Below, piece after piece: positions 8,039 to 16,101 of a DNA stretch of 64,000 nt. The DNA is taken from positions 620,001 to 684,000 of the forward strand of contig NZ_BAAAXV010000008.1 of NCBI RefSeq assembly GCF_039535785.1, in the 5' to 3' direction. Source of the DNA: Nonomuraea helvata (GTDB lineage Bacteria > Actinomycetota > Actinomycetes > Streptosporangiales > Streptosporangiaceae). The notes under the pieces are model-generated. The model was not told the DNA's origin and searched no databases. It saw only the letters and a list, made by a program, of their open reading frames with translations. The position numbers and the translations under genes are program-made. The stretch's first letter is position 1. Each line of letters opens with the position of its first letter.

Positions 8039-10327
8039 GTGCCCCGTGACGTGGTCGCATCCGACGTAACCGACGCCGGTGGTGCCGAGGCGCCCGGTGT
8101 TCCGGCGGTGCGTCGAAGGCGATTTGGGGGTGGGGCCATGAATCCGGTGTTGGAGCCGCTGTTCCGCACGGTCCGCGCCACCCACCCCAAGGCTGACCTG
8201 CGCCTGATCGAGCGTGCGTACGACGTCGCCGCCTACCACCACCGCGACCAGAAGCGGAAGTCCGGCGACCCTTACATCACGCACCCGCTGGCCGTGGCCA
8301 CGATCCTGGCCGAGCTCGGCACCGACGACGAGACCCTGTGCGCCGCGCTGCTGCACGACACGGTGGAGGACACCGCCTACAGCCTCGACGAGCTGCGCGG
8401 CGACTTCGGCGACACCATCGGGTCCCTGGTCGACGGCGTGACCAAGCTGGACAAGGTGAAGTTCGGCGACGCCGCCCAGGCCGAGACCGTGCGCAAGATG
8501 GTCGTGGCCATGTCGCGCGACATCCGGGTGCTGATCATCAAGCTCGCCGACCGGCTCCACAACATGCGCACCATGCGCTACCTGCCCGAGCACAAGCGCC
8601 ACCAGAAGTCCCGCGAGACCCTGGAGATCTTCGCCCCGCTGGCCCACCGCCTGGGCATGAACACGATCAAGTGGGAGCTCGAGGACCTCGCCTTCGCGAT
8701 GCTCTACCCCAAGCGCTACGACGAGATCGCCCGCATGGTGTCGGAGCGCGCGCCGCGCCGCGACCTGTTCCTGCAGGAGGTCATCGAGAAGGTCTCCGGC
8801 GACCTGCGCGATGCCAAGATCCGCGCCGTGGTCAAGGGCAGGCCCAAGCACTACTACTCGGTCTACCAGAAGATGATCGCCCGCGACGTGGCGTTCGACG
8901 ACATCTACGACCTGGTGGGCATCCGCGTGCTGGTCGACAGCGTGCGCGACTGCTACGCCGCGCTCGGCACCATCCACGCCCGGTGGAACCCGGTGCCGGG
9001 GCGGTTCAAAGACTACATAGCGATGCCCAAGTTCAACATGTACCAGTCGCTGCACACGACGGTGATCGGTCCCGAGGGCAAGCCGGTGGAGCTGCAGATC
9101 CGCACCCACGCGATGCACCACAGGGCCGAGTACGGCGTGGCCGCCCACTGGAAGTACAAGGAGGAGGTCGGCTCCGCCGGCCCCACGGGCAAGGTCAAGC
9201 CGGGCAGCGACATGGCCTGGCTGCGCCAGCTCCTCGACTGGCAGAAGGAGACCTCCGACCCCGGCGAGTTCCTGGAGTCGCTCCGCTTCGACCTGTCGGT
9301 CTCCGAGGTCTACGTCTTCACCCCGAAGGGGCAGGTCATCGCGCTGCCCGAGGGGGCCACCCCGGTCGACTTCGCGTACGCCGTGCACACCGAGGTGGGC
9401 CACCGCTGCATCGGCGCGCGGGTCAACGGCCGGCTGGTGCCGCTGGAGTCGCGGCTCGGCAACGGCGACACGGTCGAGATCTTCACCTCCAAGTCGCCCG
9501 ACGCCGGGCCGTCGCGTGACTGGCTGAAGTTCGTCAAGTCGGGCCGGGCCCGTAACAAGATCCGGCAGTGGTTCTCCAAGGAGCGCCGCGAGACCGCGAT
9601 CGAGGCGGGCAAGGAGGCCATCGGGCGGGCCATGCGCAAGCAGGGCCTGCCGCTGCAGCGGCTGATGTCCGGCGAGGCGCTGCTCGCGCTCGCCCGCGAC
9701 CTGCGCTATCCCGACGTGTCCGCGCTGTACGCGGCCGTGGGGGAGGGGCACATCGCCGCCCAGGCCGTCGTGCAGAAGCTCGTGGCCTCGATCGGCGGCG
9801 TCGACAGCGCCGAGGAGGACATCGCCGAGACCTCCCTGCCCACCCGGCTCCGCGGCCGCCCCCGCGGCGGCGGCGCGGGCGTGGTCGTGGCGGGCGACGC
9901 CGACGTGTGGGTACGCCTGTCGAAGTGCTGCACCCCGGTGCCCGGCGACGAGATCGTCGGTTTCGTCACCCGAGGGCACGGCGTGTCCGTGCACCGGGCC
10001 GACTGCACCAACGTGCAGCAGCTCAAGTCGCAGCCGGACCGGCTGGTCGAGGTGAGCTGGTCGCCGAGCGACGACAGCGTGTTCCTGGTGGCGATCCAGG
10101 TGGAGGCGCTGGATCGGCCGCGGCTGCTGTCGGACGTCACGCGTACGCTGTCCGACCAGCACGTCAACATCCTGAGCGCGTCCGTGACGACGTCGCGGGA
10201 CCGGGTGGCGATCAGCAAGTTCACGTTCGAGATGGGGGACCCCAAGCACCTGGGGCACGTGCTCAAGGCGGTGCGCACCATCCAGGGCGTGTTCGACGTC
10301 TACCGGGTCAGCGGCGCGGGCGGCTGA
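8039..10327 (+). CDS. relA: Bifunctional (p)ppGpp synthetase/hydrolase Rel
   Basis: Stringent-response enzyme that makes (p)ppGpp from GTP/GDP and ATP on starved ribosomes and hydrolyses it otherwise (762 residues; family about 740-790). The HD hydrolase domain keeps LLHDTVEDT (residues 104-112), so hydrolysis should work. The synthetase domain has RFKDYIAMPK near residue 321, the RxKD form of bifunctional Rel, and YQSLHTTVIGP. TGS (from about 420), helical/zinc-finger region (KCCTPVPGDEIVG, then H and C residues) and C-terminal ACT (about 685-760) follow. GTG at 8039 has TGAGGAG upstream. Convergent with the next gene. Confidence 0.96.
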   Translation: MPRDVVASDVTDAGGAEAPGVPAVRRRRFGGGAMNPVLEPLFRTVRATHPKADLRLIERAYDVAAYHHRDQKRKSGDPYITHPLAVATILAELGTDDETLCAALLHDTVEDTAYSLDELRGDFGDTIGSLVDGVTKLDKVKFGDAAQAETVRKMVVAMSRDIRVLIIKLADRLHNMRTMRYLPEHKRHQKSRETLEIFAPLAHRLGMNTIKWELEDLAFAMLYPKRYDEIARMVSERAPRRDLFLQEVIEKVSGDLRDAKIRAVVKGRPKHYYSVYQKMIARDVAFDDIYDLVGIRVLVDSVRDCYAALGTIHARWNPVPGRFKDYIAMPKFNMYQSLHTTVIGPEGKPVELQIRTHAMHHRAEYGVAAHWKYKEEVGSAGPTGKVKPGSDMAWLRQLLDWQKETSDPGEFLESLRFDLSVSEVYVFTPKGQVIALPEGATPVDFAYAVHTEVGHRCIGARVNGRLVPLESRLGNGDTVEIFTSKSPDAGPSRDWLKFVKSGRARNKIRQWFSKERRETAIEAGKEAIGRAMRKQGLPLQRLMSGEALLALARDLRYPDVSALYAAVGEGHIAAQAVVQKLVASIGGVDSAEEDIAETSLPTRLRGRPRGGGAGVVVAGDADVWVRLSKCCTPVPGDEIVGFVTRGHGVSVHRADCTNVQQLKSQPDRLVEVSWSPSDDSVFLVAIQVEALDRPRLLSDVTRTLSDQHVNILSASVTTSRDRVAISKFTFEMGDPKHLGHVLKAVRTIQGVFDVYRVSGAGG

Positions 10328-10361
10328 CCCGCTCAGCTCCGGGGTCGCTCAGGAAGGCGGC

Positions 10362-11453
10362 TCAGCGAGGGCGGAGGTCGGGGAGGTTGACCACGATGGC
10401 CTCCTGGGTGCTGCGGGCGATGACGACCACGGCTTCCTGGGACGGATCGGGATTTTCCTCGCGATGAGGCACGTACGGCGGGACGAAGATGTAGTCGCCC
10501 GGCTTGGTGTCCAGGCGCACCTCCCGGTCGTCCTCCAGGAACACGAACGACGGCGTGCCGCTGACCACGTAAATGGCCGTCTCCGAGGCCCCGTGATGGT
10601 GGTCGGACGAGCGGGTGGCGGGGGCGACGTGGGTCTGGCCCATCCACAGGCGCGAGGATCCGGCCGTGGCCCCGCTGATCGCGGCCAGCCGGCGCATGCC
10701 GGAGCTCTGCGCCGTTTCGCCTGAGAGCTCCCCAGAGGGCACGTGACGCAGAGGTTGGTGGAAGGGGTCCCCCTCGGCCCGGTAACCCTCCCAGAGGCGC
10801 CCTCCAGCGCGTTCCAGCACGTCCGAGGCCACGCCGGACAGCCGTACTGAGTCGTCGTGGGCGGCGAGCAGCTTCTCGGCCAGCTCCGGGTCATGGGCGC
10901 GCAGCTCGCGCAGCAGCCACTTGCCGCTCCCCTGCCACCTGCGTCCCAGGCCGAGCGCCATCCTGGCCGTCTCCTGCACCACCTGCCAGCGGATGAACGT
11001 CTGCTCGCCCGGATCGGTGGCCCCCGAGAGGTCGTCCAGGAGGTCCGAGAGGGCGTATCTGGACCGTTCGGCCTGCGAGCTGGTCAGACCGCCCGGCCCG
11101 GCTGCCAGGCGCTCGCTCAGCGCCGCCTGGAGGTCACTGGCCCGGCCGCTCGTCCGGTCGGTCACCACCGCGCCCTCGGCGCACATGCGGGCCAGACTCG
11201 GCTGGCGCCTGTCGAAGTCCTTGTCGAGGTAGGCGTGGAGGCTGGTCTCGCTGTGCACGAACAGCTCGACGGGCCACTCGTGCCACCGCAGGGACTCGCG
11301 ATAGGGGGTGGGCAGACCGTCGAGCACCACCACGACGTCGAGGTCGGAGGTGCTGGTGCGGTGCTCGGTGAGCGCGCTGCCGCCGACGAAGGCGTACAGG
11401 GCTCCCGGGAACATGTCCTCGACGAGGGCACGCGCGGCGCTGACCGGATCCAT
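10362..11453 (-). CDS. Nucleotidyltransferase-cupin fusion protein
   Basis: A single frame of 363 residues joins two unrelated domains. Residues 1 to about 235 form a nucleotidyltransferase-fold domain: GGSALTEHRTSTSDLDV has the GS-x(10)-D-x-D pattern (G25, S26, D37, D39), followed by a helical part like those in minimal nucleotidyltransferases. Residues 238-363 are a complete RmlC-like cupin with SDHHHG (His 285-287), a Glu four residues on, and VPPYVPHREEN (His 330), enough to bind a metal. Both are usually separate proteins. No stop or frameshift is seen at the join. The start MDPVSAAR at 11453 is preferred over upstream low-complexity extensions. Function unknown: the first half may transfer a nucleotide or be inactive, the second may sense or convert a small acid. 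Confidence 0.75.
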   Translation of the reverse strand: MDPVSAARALVEDMFPGALYAFVGGSALTEHRTSTSDLDVVVVLDGLPTPYRESLRWHEWPVELFVHSETSLHAYLDKDFDRRQPSLARMCAEGAVVTDRTSGRASDLQAALSERLAAGPGGLTSSQAERSRYALSDLLDDLSGATDPGEQTFIRWQVVQETARMALGLGRRWQGSGKWLLRELRAHDPELAEKLLAAHDDSVRLSGVASDVLERAGGRLWEGYRAEGDPFHQPLRHVPSGELSGETAQSSGMRRLAAISGATAGSSRLWMGQTHVAPATRSSDHHHGASETAIYVVSGTPSFVFLEDDREVRLDTKPGDYIFVPPYVPHREENPDPSQEAVVVIARSTQEAIVVNLPDLRPR

Positions 11454-11815
11454 GCCCGCCAGCCTAGGTCTCCGCCCCCTCCGCCGTTGCCCCATTTCCC
11501 GCACCGGGCCCCGCTCGCTCCTCGGGCGCGCCGTCCCCGTGTCAACGTCAGGCGACCGCGCCGTTGAGCGGGCGCTCCAGGGCCGTGGCACGCGGGAGGA
11601 CGGGACGTGTCGGGGCACGTGCGGGACGCGCACATGCCGCATCACAGGAGCCGGGCACGTGCGGCAGAGCAGCAAGGCGTGTCCACGGTGCGGCAAGGCG
11701 TGTCCACGGTGCGGCAGGTCGCCGAGGCCGCGGTCGTGCCTGCAGCCTCGGCGGGCTCCCGAGCTGCGGTTGCGCCTGCAGCCTGGCAGGCAGCCGGAGC
11801 CCGGGGTGCCGTGGG
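11454..11815. other. Non-coding gap with short direct repeats
   Basis: About 360 bases without a convincing gene, between two minus-strand genes. It contains two exact adjacent copies of a 21-mer (11672-11692 and 11693-11713, beginning GCAAGGCGTG) and two looser copies of a CGCCTGCAGCCT-like string. Open frames here are Arg/Ala/Pro shadows. The promoter of the fusion gene must lie in the right-hand part near 11454-11550, but no clear hexamers are visible. Confidence 0.6.
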
Positions 11816-11845
11816 CCGGTGGAGGCCGTGAAAGGCCTCCACCGG
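11816..11845 (-). terminator. Terminator of the DUF349 gene
   Basis: CCGGTGGAGGCC (11816-11827) pairs perfectly with GGCCTCCACCGG (11834-11845) around a 6-base loop. The 12-bp stem begins one base beyond the stop codon of the minus-strand gene. Confidence 0.85.
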
Positions 11846-11846
11846 G

Positions 11847-13076
11847 TCAGCTGAACTCGGCGAGCGTGCGCTCGGCTTCCTCCAGCCACGAACGGCGGGC
11901 GGTCAGCGCCTCCTCGGTCTCCTTGATGTCCTTGGCGCGACCGGCGTCCTGCGCCTTGGCCAGCCGCTTCTCCAACTGCTCGATCGAGGTGCGCAGCTGG
12001 TCGACGGTGCTCTGCGCCCGGGCCCTGGCCTCAGGGTTGGACCGCTTCCACTCCGCGTCCTCGGCCTTGCGCACGGCCTCGTCGACCTTGCGCAGGCCGC
12101 CCTCCAGCCGGTCGCGCTGCTCGCGCGGCACCGGGCCGGCCGCCTCCCAGCGCTCCAGGATGCTCCGCAGCGCCCCGCGGGCCGTACGCACGTCCGTGAC
12201 CGGGAGGATCTTCTCGGCCTCGGCGAGCAGCACCTCCTTGACCTCCGCGTTGGCGGCCAGCGAGGCGTCACGCTCGGCGAAGACGGCCGAACGGGCCTGG
12301 AAGAACTGGTCCTGGGCGCCCTTGAAGCGCGCCCACAGCTCGTCCTCGACCTCGCGCGAGGCCCGCCCCGCGCTCTTCCACTGCTGCATGAGCTCGCGGT
12401 AGACGGCCGCGGTCTGGCCCCAGTCGGTCGAGTCGGCCAGCGCCTCGGCCTCGGCGACGATGCTCTCCTTGGCCGCGCGAACGCCCTCGCGCTGCTCGTC
12501 CAGCCCCGCGAAGTACGCCTTGCGCCGCTTGGCGAACGCCGTGCGCGCCGCCGACAGCCGCTTCCACAGCGCGGCCTCGGTGACCCTGTCGATGCGGTCG
12601 GCGGCCTTCCACTCCTCGACGAGCTGGCGCAGCCGTTCGCCGCCAGACTTCCAGTGAGTGGTCTCGTCGGCGATGCGCTCGGCCTCGGCGACGATGCGCT
12701 CCTTGACCGCCCTGGCCTCGGCGCGCGCGTGCTCGCGCGCGACCTTGACCTCCTCGCGGCGCTGGGCGACCAGCTCCGTCAGGCCGTCGAGCCGGGCCGT
12801 CAGCGCGGCCAGGTCGCCGACGGCGTGGGCGTCGGCGACGGCCTCACGCAGCTTGGCGATGCTCGCCTCGGCCTGGGCCGGAGCCAGGTCGGTGCCCTTG
12901 ACGCGCTGCTCCAGCAGCTGCACCTGACCGGCCAGCTCGTCGTACTTGCGATGGAAGTAGGCCAGTGCCTCTTCGGGTTCACCGGCCTGCCAGGAGCCGA
13001 CGGCCCGCTCTCCCTCAGCCGTACGCACGTAGACGGTGCCGTCGTCGTCTACCCGGCCCCACGGGTCGGTGCTCAC
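11847..13076 (-). CDS. DUF349 domain protein
   Basis: Coiled-coil protein of 409 residues with repeated DUF349 helical units. Recognisable unit cores are HWKSGGERLRQLVEEWKAA, VYRELMQQWKSAGRAS and LRSILERWEAAGPVP, each with the Trp-Lys/Glu-x-x-Gly pattern, plus Glu/Arg/Ala-rich linkers throughout. An N-terminal DPWGRVDDDGTVYVRTAEGER segment, standard in actinobacterial members, precedes the coils. Cytosolic, no membrane segment. Molecular role unknown. GTG at 13076 is preferred because GGGAGGA lies 5 bases upstream; GTG at 13091 is the longer alternative. Followed at once by a strong hairpin. Confidence 0.85.
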   Translation of the reverse strand: MSTDPWGRVDDDGTVYVRTAEGERAVGSWQAGEPEEALAYFHRKYDELAGQVQLLEQRVKGTDLAPAQAEASIAKLREAVADAHAVGDLAALTARLDGLTELVAQRREEVKVAREHARAEARAVKERIVAEAERIADETTHWKSGGERLRQLVEEWKAADRIDRVTEAALWKRLSAARTAFAKRRKAYFAGLDEQREGVRAAKESIVAEAEALADSTDWGQTAAVYRELMQQWKSAGRASREVEDELWARFKGAQDQFFQARSAVFAERDASLAANAEVKEVLLAEAEKILPVTDVRTARGALRSILERWEAAGPVPREQRDRLEGGLRKVDEAVRKAEDAEWKRSNPEARARAQSTVDQLRTSIEQLEKRLAKAQDAGRAKDIKETEEALTARRSWLEEAERTLAEFS

Positions 13077-13138
13077 CGTGTCCTCCCGCACTTTCCATCA
13101 GACCCTTCGGGACTACTTCGTCCCTAGTTTGTATTACG

Positions 13139-14026
13139 TCAGCTCTTGCTGGCGATTGTCACGTCTTTGATTTCGACGGTTTGCTTCGGTGCTCCCGTCC
13201 CGTCACCCATGTCGGCGATGACGCCCGCTTTGTTCACCTTGTCCAGGATGTCGAGCCCCTTGGTGATCGTACCCACCGGCGTGTAATCCGGCGTGAGTCC
13301 GATGTCTCCGAAAACGAGGAAGAACTGGCTGCCCGTGCTCCCCGGCGCCTGCGTTTTGGCCATCGCCATCATGCCGCGCTTGTACTGGGCGCCCTGGAGG
13401 TTCTCCTCGGCCATGACGTAGCCGGGGCCGCCGGAGCCGTCCTGGCTCTTGCCGTCGGCCTTGGCCGACGGGTCGCCGCACTGCAGCATCGGGAACTTGT
13501 CGCTGCCGAGCCGGTGGCACTTGCTGCCGTCGTAGTACTTCTTCTTCGCCAGGTACTCCAGCGAGTTGGTCGTGCAGGGCGCCTTGGCGTTGTTGAGCTC
13601 GACCACGATGTCGCCCAGGTTCGTCTTGAACGTCATCGTCTTCGTCGCCGGGGTGGTCTTGACCTTCTTCGGCGGCATGCCGACGTCCTTGATCTTCCCG
13701 CCCGCGGCGTCCTTGACGTAGTCGCAGGTGCCCGTGGCCGCGTCGTACGGCTTGGGCCCCGTGTTCGCGCTCGCGCTCGCGCTCGGCGCCGCCGTGGCGG
13801 TGTCGGCGGCGGACGCTGTGGGCGAGGAGGCCGCGTCGGTCCCCGTGCTGTTGCCGCCCAACAGCGCGACCGCGGCCACGATGCCGCCGACGACGATCAC
13901 GACGCCCACAGTGGAGCCGATGATCGCCGTGCGCTTGGCCTTCTGCTCGCGCTCGAGCCGGCGCTGCATCTGCCGCTCGTAGTGCTCACGCGCCAGCTGC
14001 TTCTGCCGGTCCTTCCCCGTGGCCAC
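13139..14026 (-). CDS. Membrane-anchored cyclophilin-type peptidyl-prolyl isomerase (copy 1)
   Basis: Cyclophilin-fold protein of 295 residues exposed outside the membrane. A charged N-terminal tail (KDRQKQLAREHYERQMQRR) is followed by one transmembrane helix (IIGSTVGVVIVVGGIVAAVALL) and a Ser/Thr/Ala-rich linker. The cyclophilin domain follows (FKTNLGDIVVELNNAKAPCTTNSLEYLA, then GGPGYVMAEENL, GSQFFLVFGD and the glycine-rich TPVGTITKGLDIL). The Arg and Phe of classic active sites are partly replaced, so catalysis is uncertain. GTG at 14026 has GGGAGGC 6 bases upstream; ATG at 14041 overlaps that site and TTG at 14047 lies upstream of it. A paralogue lies at 17.9 kb. Confidence 0.85.
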   Translation of the reverse strand: MATGKDRQKQLAREHYERQMQRRLEREQKAKRTAIIGSTVGVVIVVGGIVAAVALLGGNSTGTDAASSPTASAADTATAAPSASASANTGPKPYDAATGTCDYVKDAAGGKIKDVGMPPKKVKTTPATKTMTFKTNLGDIVVELNNAKAPCTTNSLEYLAKKKYYDGSKCHRLGSDKFPMLQCGDPSAKADGKSQDGSGGPGYVMAEENLQGAQYKRGMMAMAKTQAPGSTGSQFFLVFGDIGLTPDYTPVGTITKGLDILDKVNKAGVIADMGDGTGAPKQTVEIKDVTIASKS

Positions 14027-14164
14027 CGCTTTGCCTCCCATAGTCAATCAACTGAGGTGGGCGAATCGTATCGGCCAACGGGTAATGATTCGCAGCCCGG
14101 CGACCCGCACCGGTACCCTTCGGTTACATTCCCATTGGCTTTTCGACGAGATCACCTGAGGCAG

Positions 14165-14845
14165 ATGCTCATCGCCGGCTTCCCCGCAGGGGCCTTCCAG
14201 ACCAATTGTTACGTTGTCGCGCCTGCCCCCGGCGAGGAATGCGTGATCGTCGACCCAGGTCAGGACGCGACAGAAGGCGTCGACGAGCTGCTGCGCGAGC
14301 ACCGGCTCAAGCCGGTCGCGGTCCTGCTCACCCACGGCCACCTCGATCACGTCTGGTCGGTCGCCCCGGTCTGCGGCGCGCGCGACGTCCCCGCGTGGAT
14401 CCACCCCGACGACCGCCACCTGCTGAGCGACCCTGCCGCGGGCTGGTCCGGCACGAGCGCCTCGCTCTTCGGCGGGCTGGAGCTGAGCGAGCCCGACGAC
14501 GTGCGCGAGCTGTCCGACGGCGCCGTGCTCGAGCTCGCCGGCCTCGAGCTCGTGGTCGACCACACACCCGGCCATACCAGGGGGTCGGTGAGCTTCCGGC
14601 TGCCCGGTGACGAGATCATGTTCTCGGGCGACCTGCTGTTCGCCGGCTCCATCGGCCGCACCGACCTTCCCGGCGGCGACTACGCGACCATCCTGAGCAG
14701 CCTGGCCACCAAGTGTCTGCCGCTGCCTGACGATACGGTCGTCCTGCCGGGCCACGGACCACAGACCACGATCGGCCGCGAGCGCGCCACCAATCCATAC
14801 TTGAGAGAAGCGGCGCCGCAAGCCGGTCCCACACGAGGGATCTAA
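14165..14845 (+). CDS. Metallo-beta-lactamase-fold hydrolase (glyoxalase II-like)
   Basis: Cytosolic hydrolase of 226 residues. The dinuclear metal motif THGHLDH gives HxHxDH, and HTPGHTRGS, FSGDLLF and PGHGPQT supply the remaining His and Asp ligands. GSIGRTDLPGGD is typical of the hydroxyacylglutathione-hydrolase-like subfamily. Actinomycetes lack glutathione, so the substrate is probably another thioester or mycothiol adduct; this is inference. ATG at 14165 has CCTGAGG upstream. The stop overlaps the hisS start (TAATG), so the two are co-translated. Confidence 0.88.
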   Translation: MLIAGFPAGAFQTNCYVVAPAPGEECVIVDPGQDATEGVDELLREHRLKPVAVLLTHGHLDHVWSVAPVCGARDVPAWIHPDDRHLLSDPAAGWSGTSASLFGGLELSEPDDVRELSDGAVLELAGLELVVDHTPGHTRGSVSFRLPGDEIMFSGDLLFAGSIGRTDLPGGDYATILSSLATKCLPLPDDTVVLPGHGPQTTIGRERATNPYLREAAPQAGPTRGI

Positions 14846-16101
14846 TGAGCTTCCAAGCACCTAAAGGGGTCAAGGAATACGTTCCACCGCAGGCCTCGAC
14901 GTTCTACGCGATCCGCGGAGCGTTCGCGGAGACGGCCAGGCGCGCGGGATACGCCTACCTCGAGACCGCGGTCTTCGAGGACACCCAGCTGTTCGCGCGC
15001 GGCGTCGGAGAGTCCACCGACGTCGTGAGCAAGGAGATGTACACCTTCACCGACCGCGGCGGCAGGTCGCTGACGCTGCGTCCGGAGTTCACCGCCGGCG
15101 TGCTGCGCGCGGTCCTGGAGTACGGCCTGCACCGCGGCCAGCTCCCCGTGAAGGTGTGGACCGACGGCCCGGTGTTCCGCGCCGAGGCGCCCCAGGAGGG
15201 CCGCTACCGGCAGTTCTACCAGCTCGACCTGGAGGCCATCGGCAGCGAGGACCCGGCGGTCGACGCCGAGACCATCGCGCTGGCCTGGCAGTGGTACTCC
15301 GCGCTCGGCCTCACCCAGGTCCGGCTGCTGCTCAACTCGCTGGGCTGCAAGGAGTGCCGGCCGATCTACCGCGCGCGGCTGCAGGAGTTCCTGCGCGGGC
15401 TCGACCTCGACGAGGCCACCCGGGCGCGGATCGAGATCAATCCGTTGCGCGTGCTCGACGACAGGCGTCCCGAGGTGCGCGCCCAGCTCGAGAACGCGCC
15501 GCTGATCGGCGACCACCTGTGCGCCGACTGCAAGGCGTACCACGACCGGGTCAAGCAGCTCCTGGCCGACCTCAGCATCCCGTGGGAGGACACGCCCAAG
15601 CTGGTGCGCGGGCTCGACTACTACACCCGCACCACCTTCGAGTTCGACCACCCGCTGCTGGGCGCGCAGTCCGGCATCGGCGGCGGCGGCCGCTACGACG
15701 GGCTCTCCGAGGCCATCGGCGGTCCCGCGCTGCCCGGCATCGGCTTCGGGCTCGGCCTCGACCGCACCGTCATCGCCCTCGAGCGGGAAGGCATCGAGCT
15801 CGCCACCCGTGCCCGCTGCGAGGTGTACGGTGTGGCGCTGGGCGACGAGGCGGCGCGGGCCATGTTCAAGCTCGTGAGCGAGCTGCGCGCGGCCGGTGTC
15901 GCCGCCGACATGTCCTTCGGCGGCAAGGGGCTCAAGGGGGCGATGAAGGGGGCCGATCGTTCCGGTGCCCGCTTCGCGCTGATCCTGGGCGAGCGTGACC
16001 TGGCGGCCGAGGCCGTGCAAGTGAAGGACCTGACCACCGCTGAGCAGACCGAGGTGCCCTTGGCCGAGGTCGTCGACGTTTTGAAAGGGAAAGTGCAGTG
16101 A
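14845..16101 (+). CDS. hisS: Histidyl-tRNA synthetase
   Basis: Class II synthetase charging tRNA-His (418 residues, usual length). The N-terminus MSFQAPKGVKEYVPPQ leads into motif 1. Motif 2 covers VWTDGPVFRAEAPQEGRYRQFYQLDLEAIGS. The HisRS signatures LVRGLDYYTRTTFEF and GGGGRYDGL, motif 3 (GIGFGLGLDRTVIAL), and the anticodon-binding domain (GKGLKGAMKGADRSGARFALILGE) follow. ATG at 14845 overlaps the stop of the upstream hydrolase; its own stop overlaps the aspS GTG (GTGA). Confidence 0.96.
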   Translation: MSFQAPKGVKEYVPPQASTFYAIRGAFAETARRAGYAYLETAVFEDTQLFARGVGESTDVVSKEMYTFTDRGGRSLTLRPEFTAGVLRAVLEYGLHRGQLPVKVWTDGPVFRAEAPQEGRYRQFYQLDLEAIGSEDPAVDAETIALAWQWYSALGLTQVRLLLNSLGCKECRPIYRARLQEFLRGLDLDEATRARIEINPLRVLDDRRPEVRAQLENAPLIGDHLCADCKAYHDRVKQLLADLSIPWEDTPKLVRGLDYYTRTTFEFDHPLLGAQSGIGGGGRYDGLSEAIGGPALPGIGFGLGLDRTVIALEREGIELATRARCEVYGVALGDEAARAMFKLVSELRAAGVAADMSFGGKGLKGAMKGADRSGARFALILGERDLAAEAVQVKDLTTAEQTEVPLAEVVDVLKGKVQ

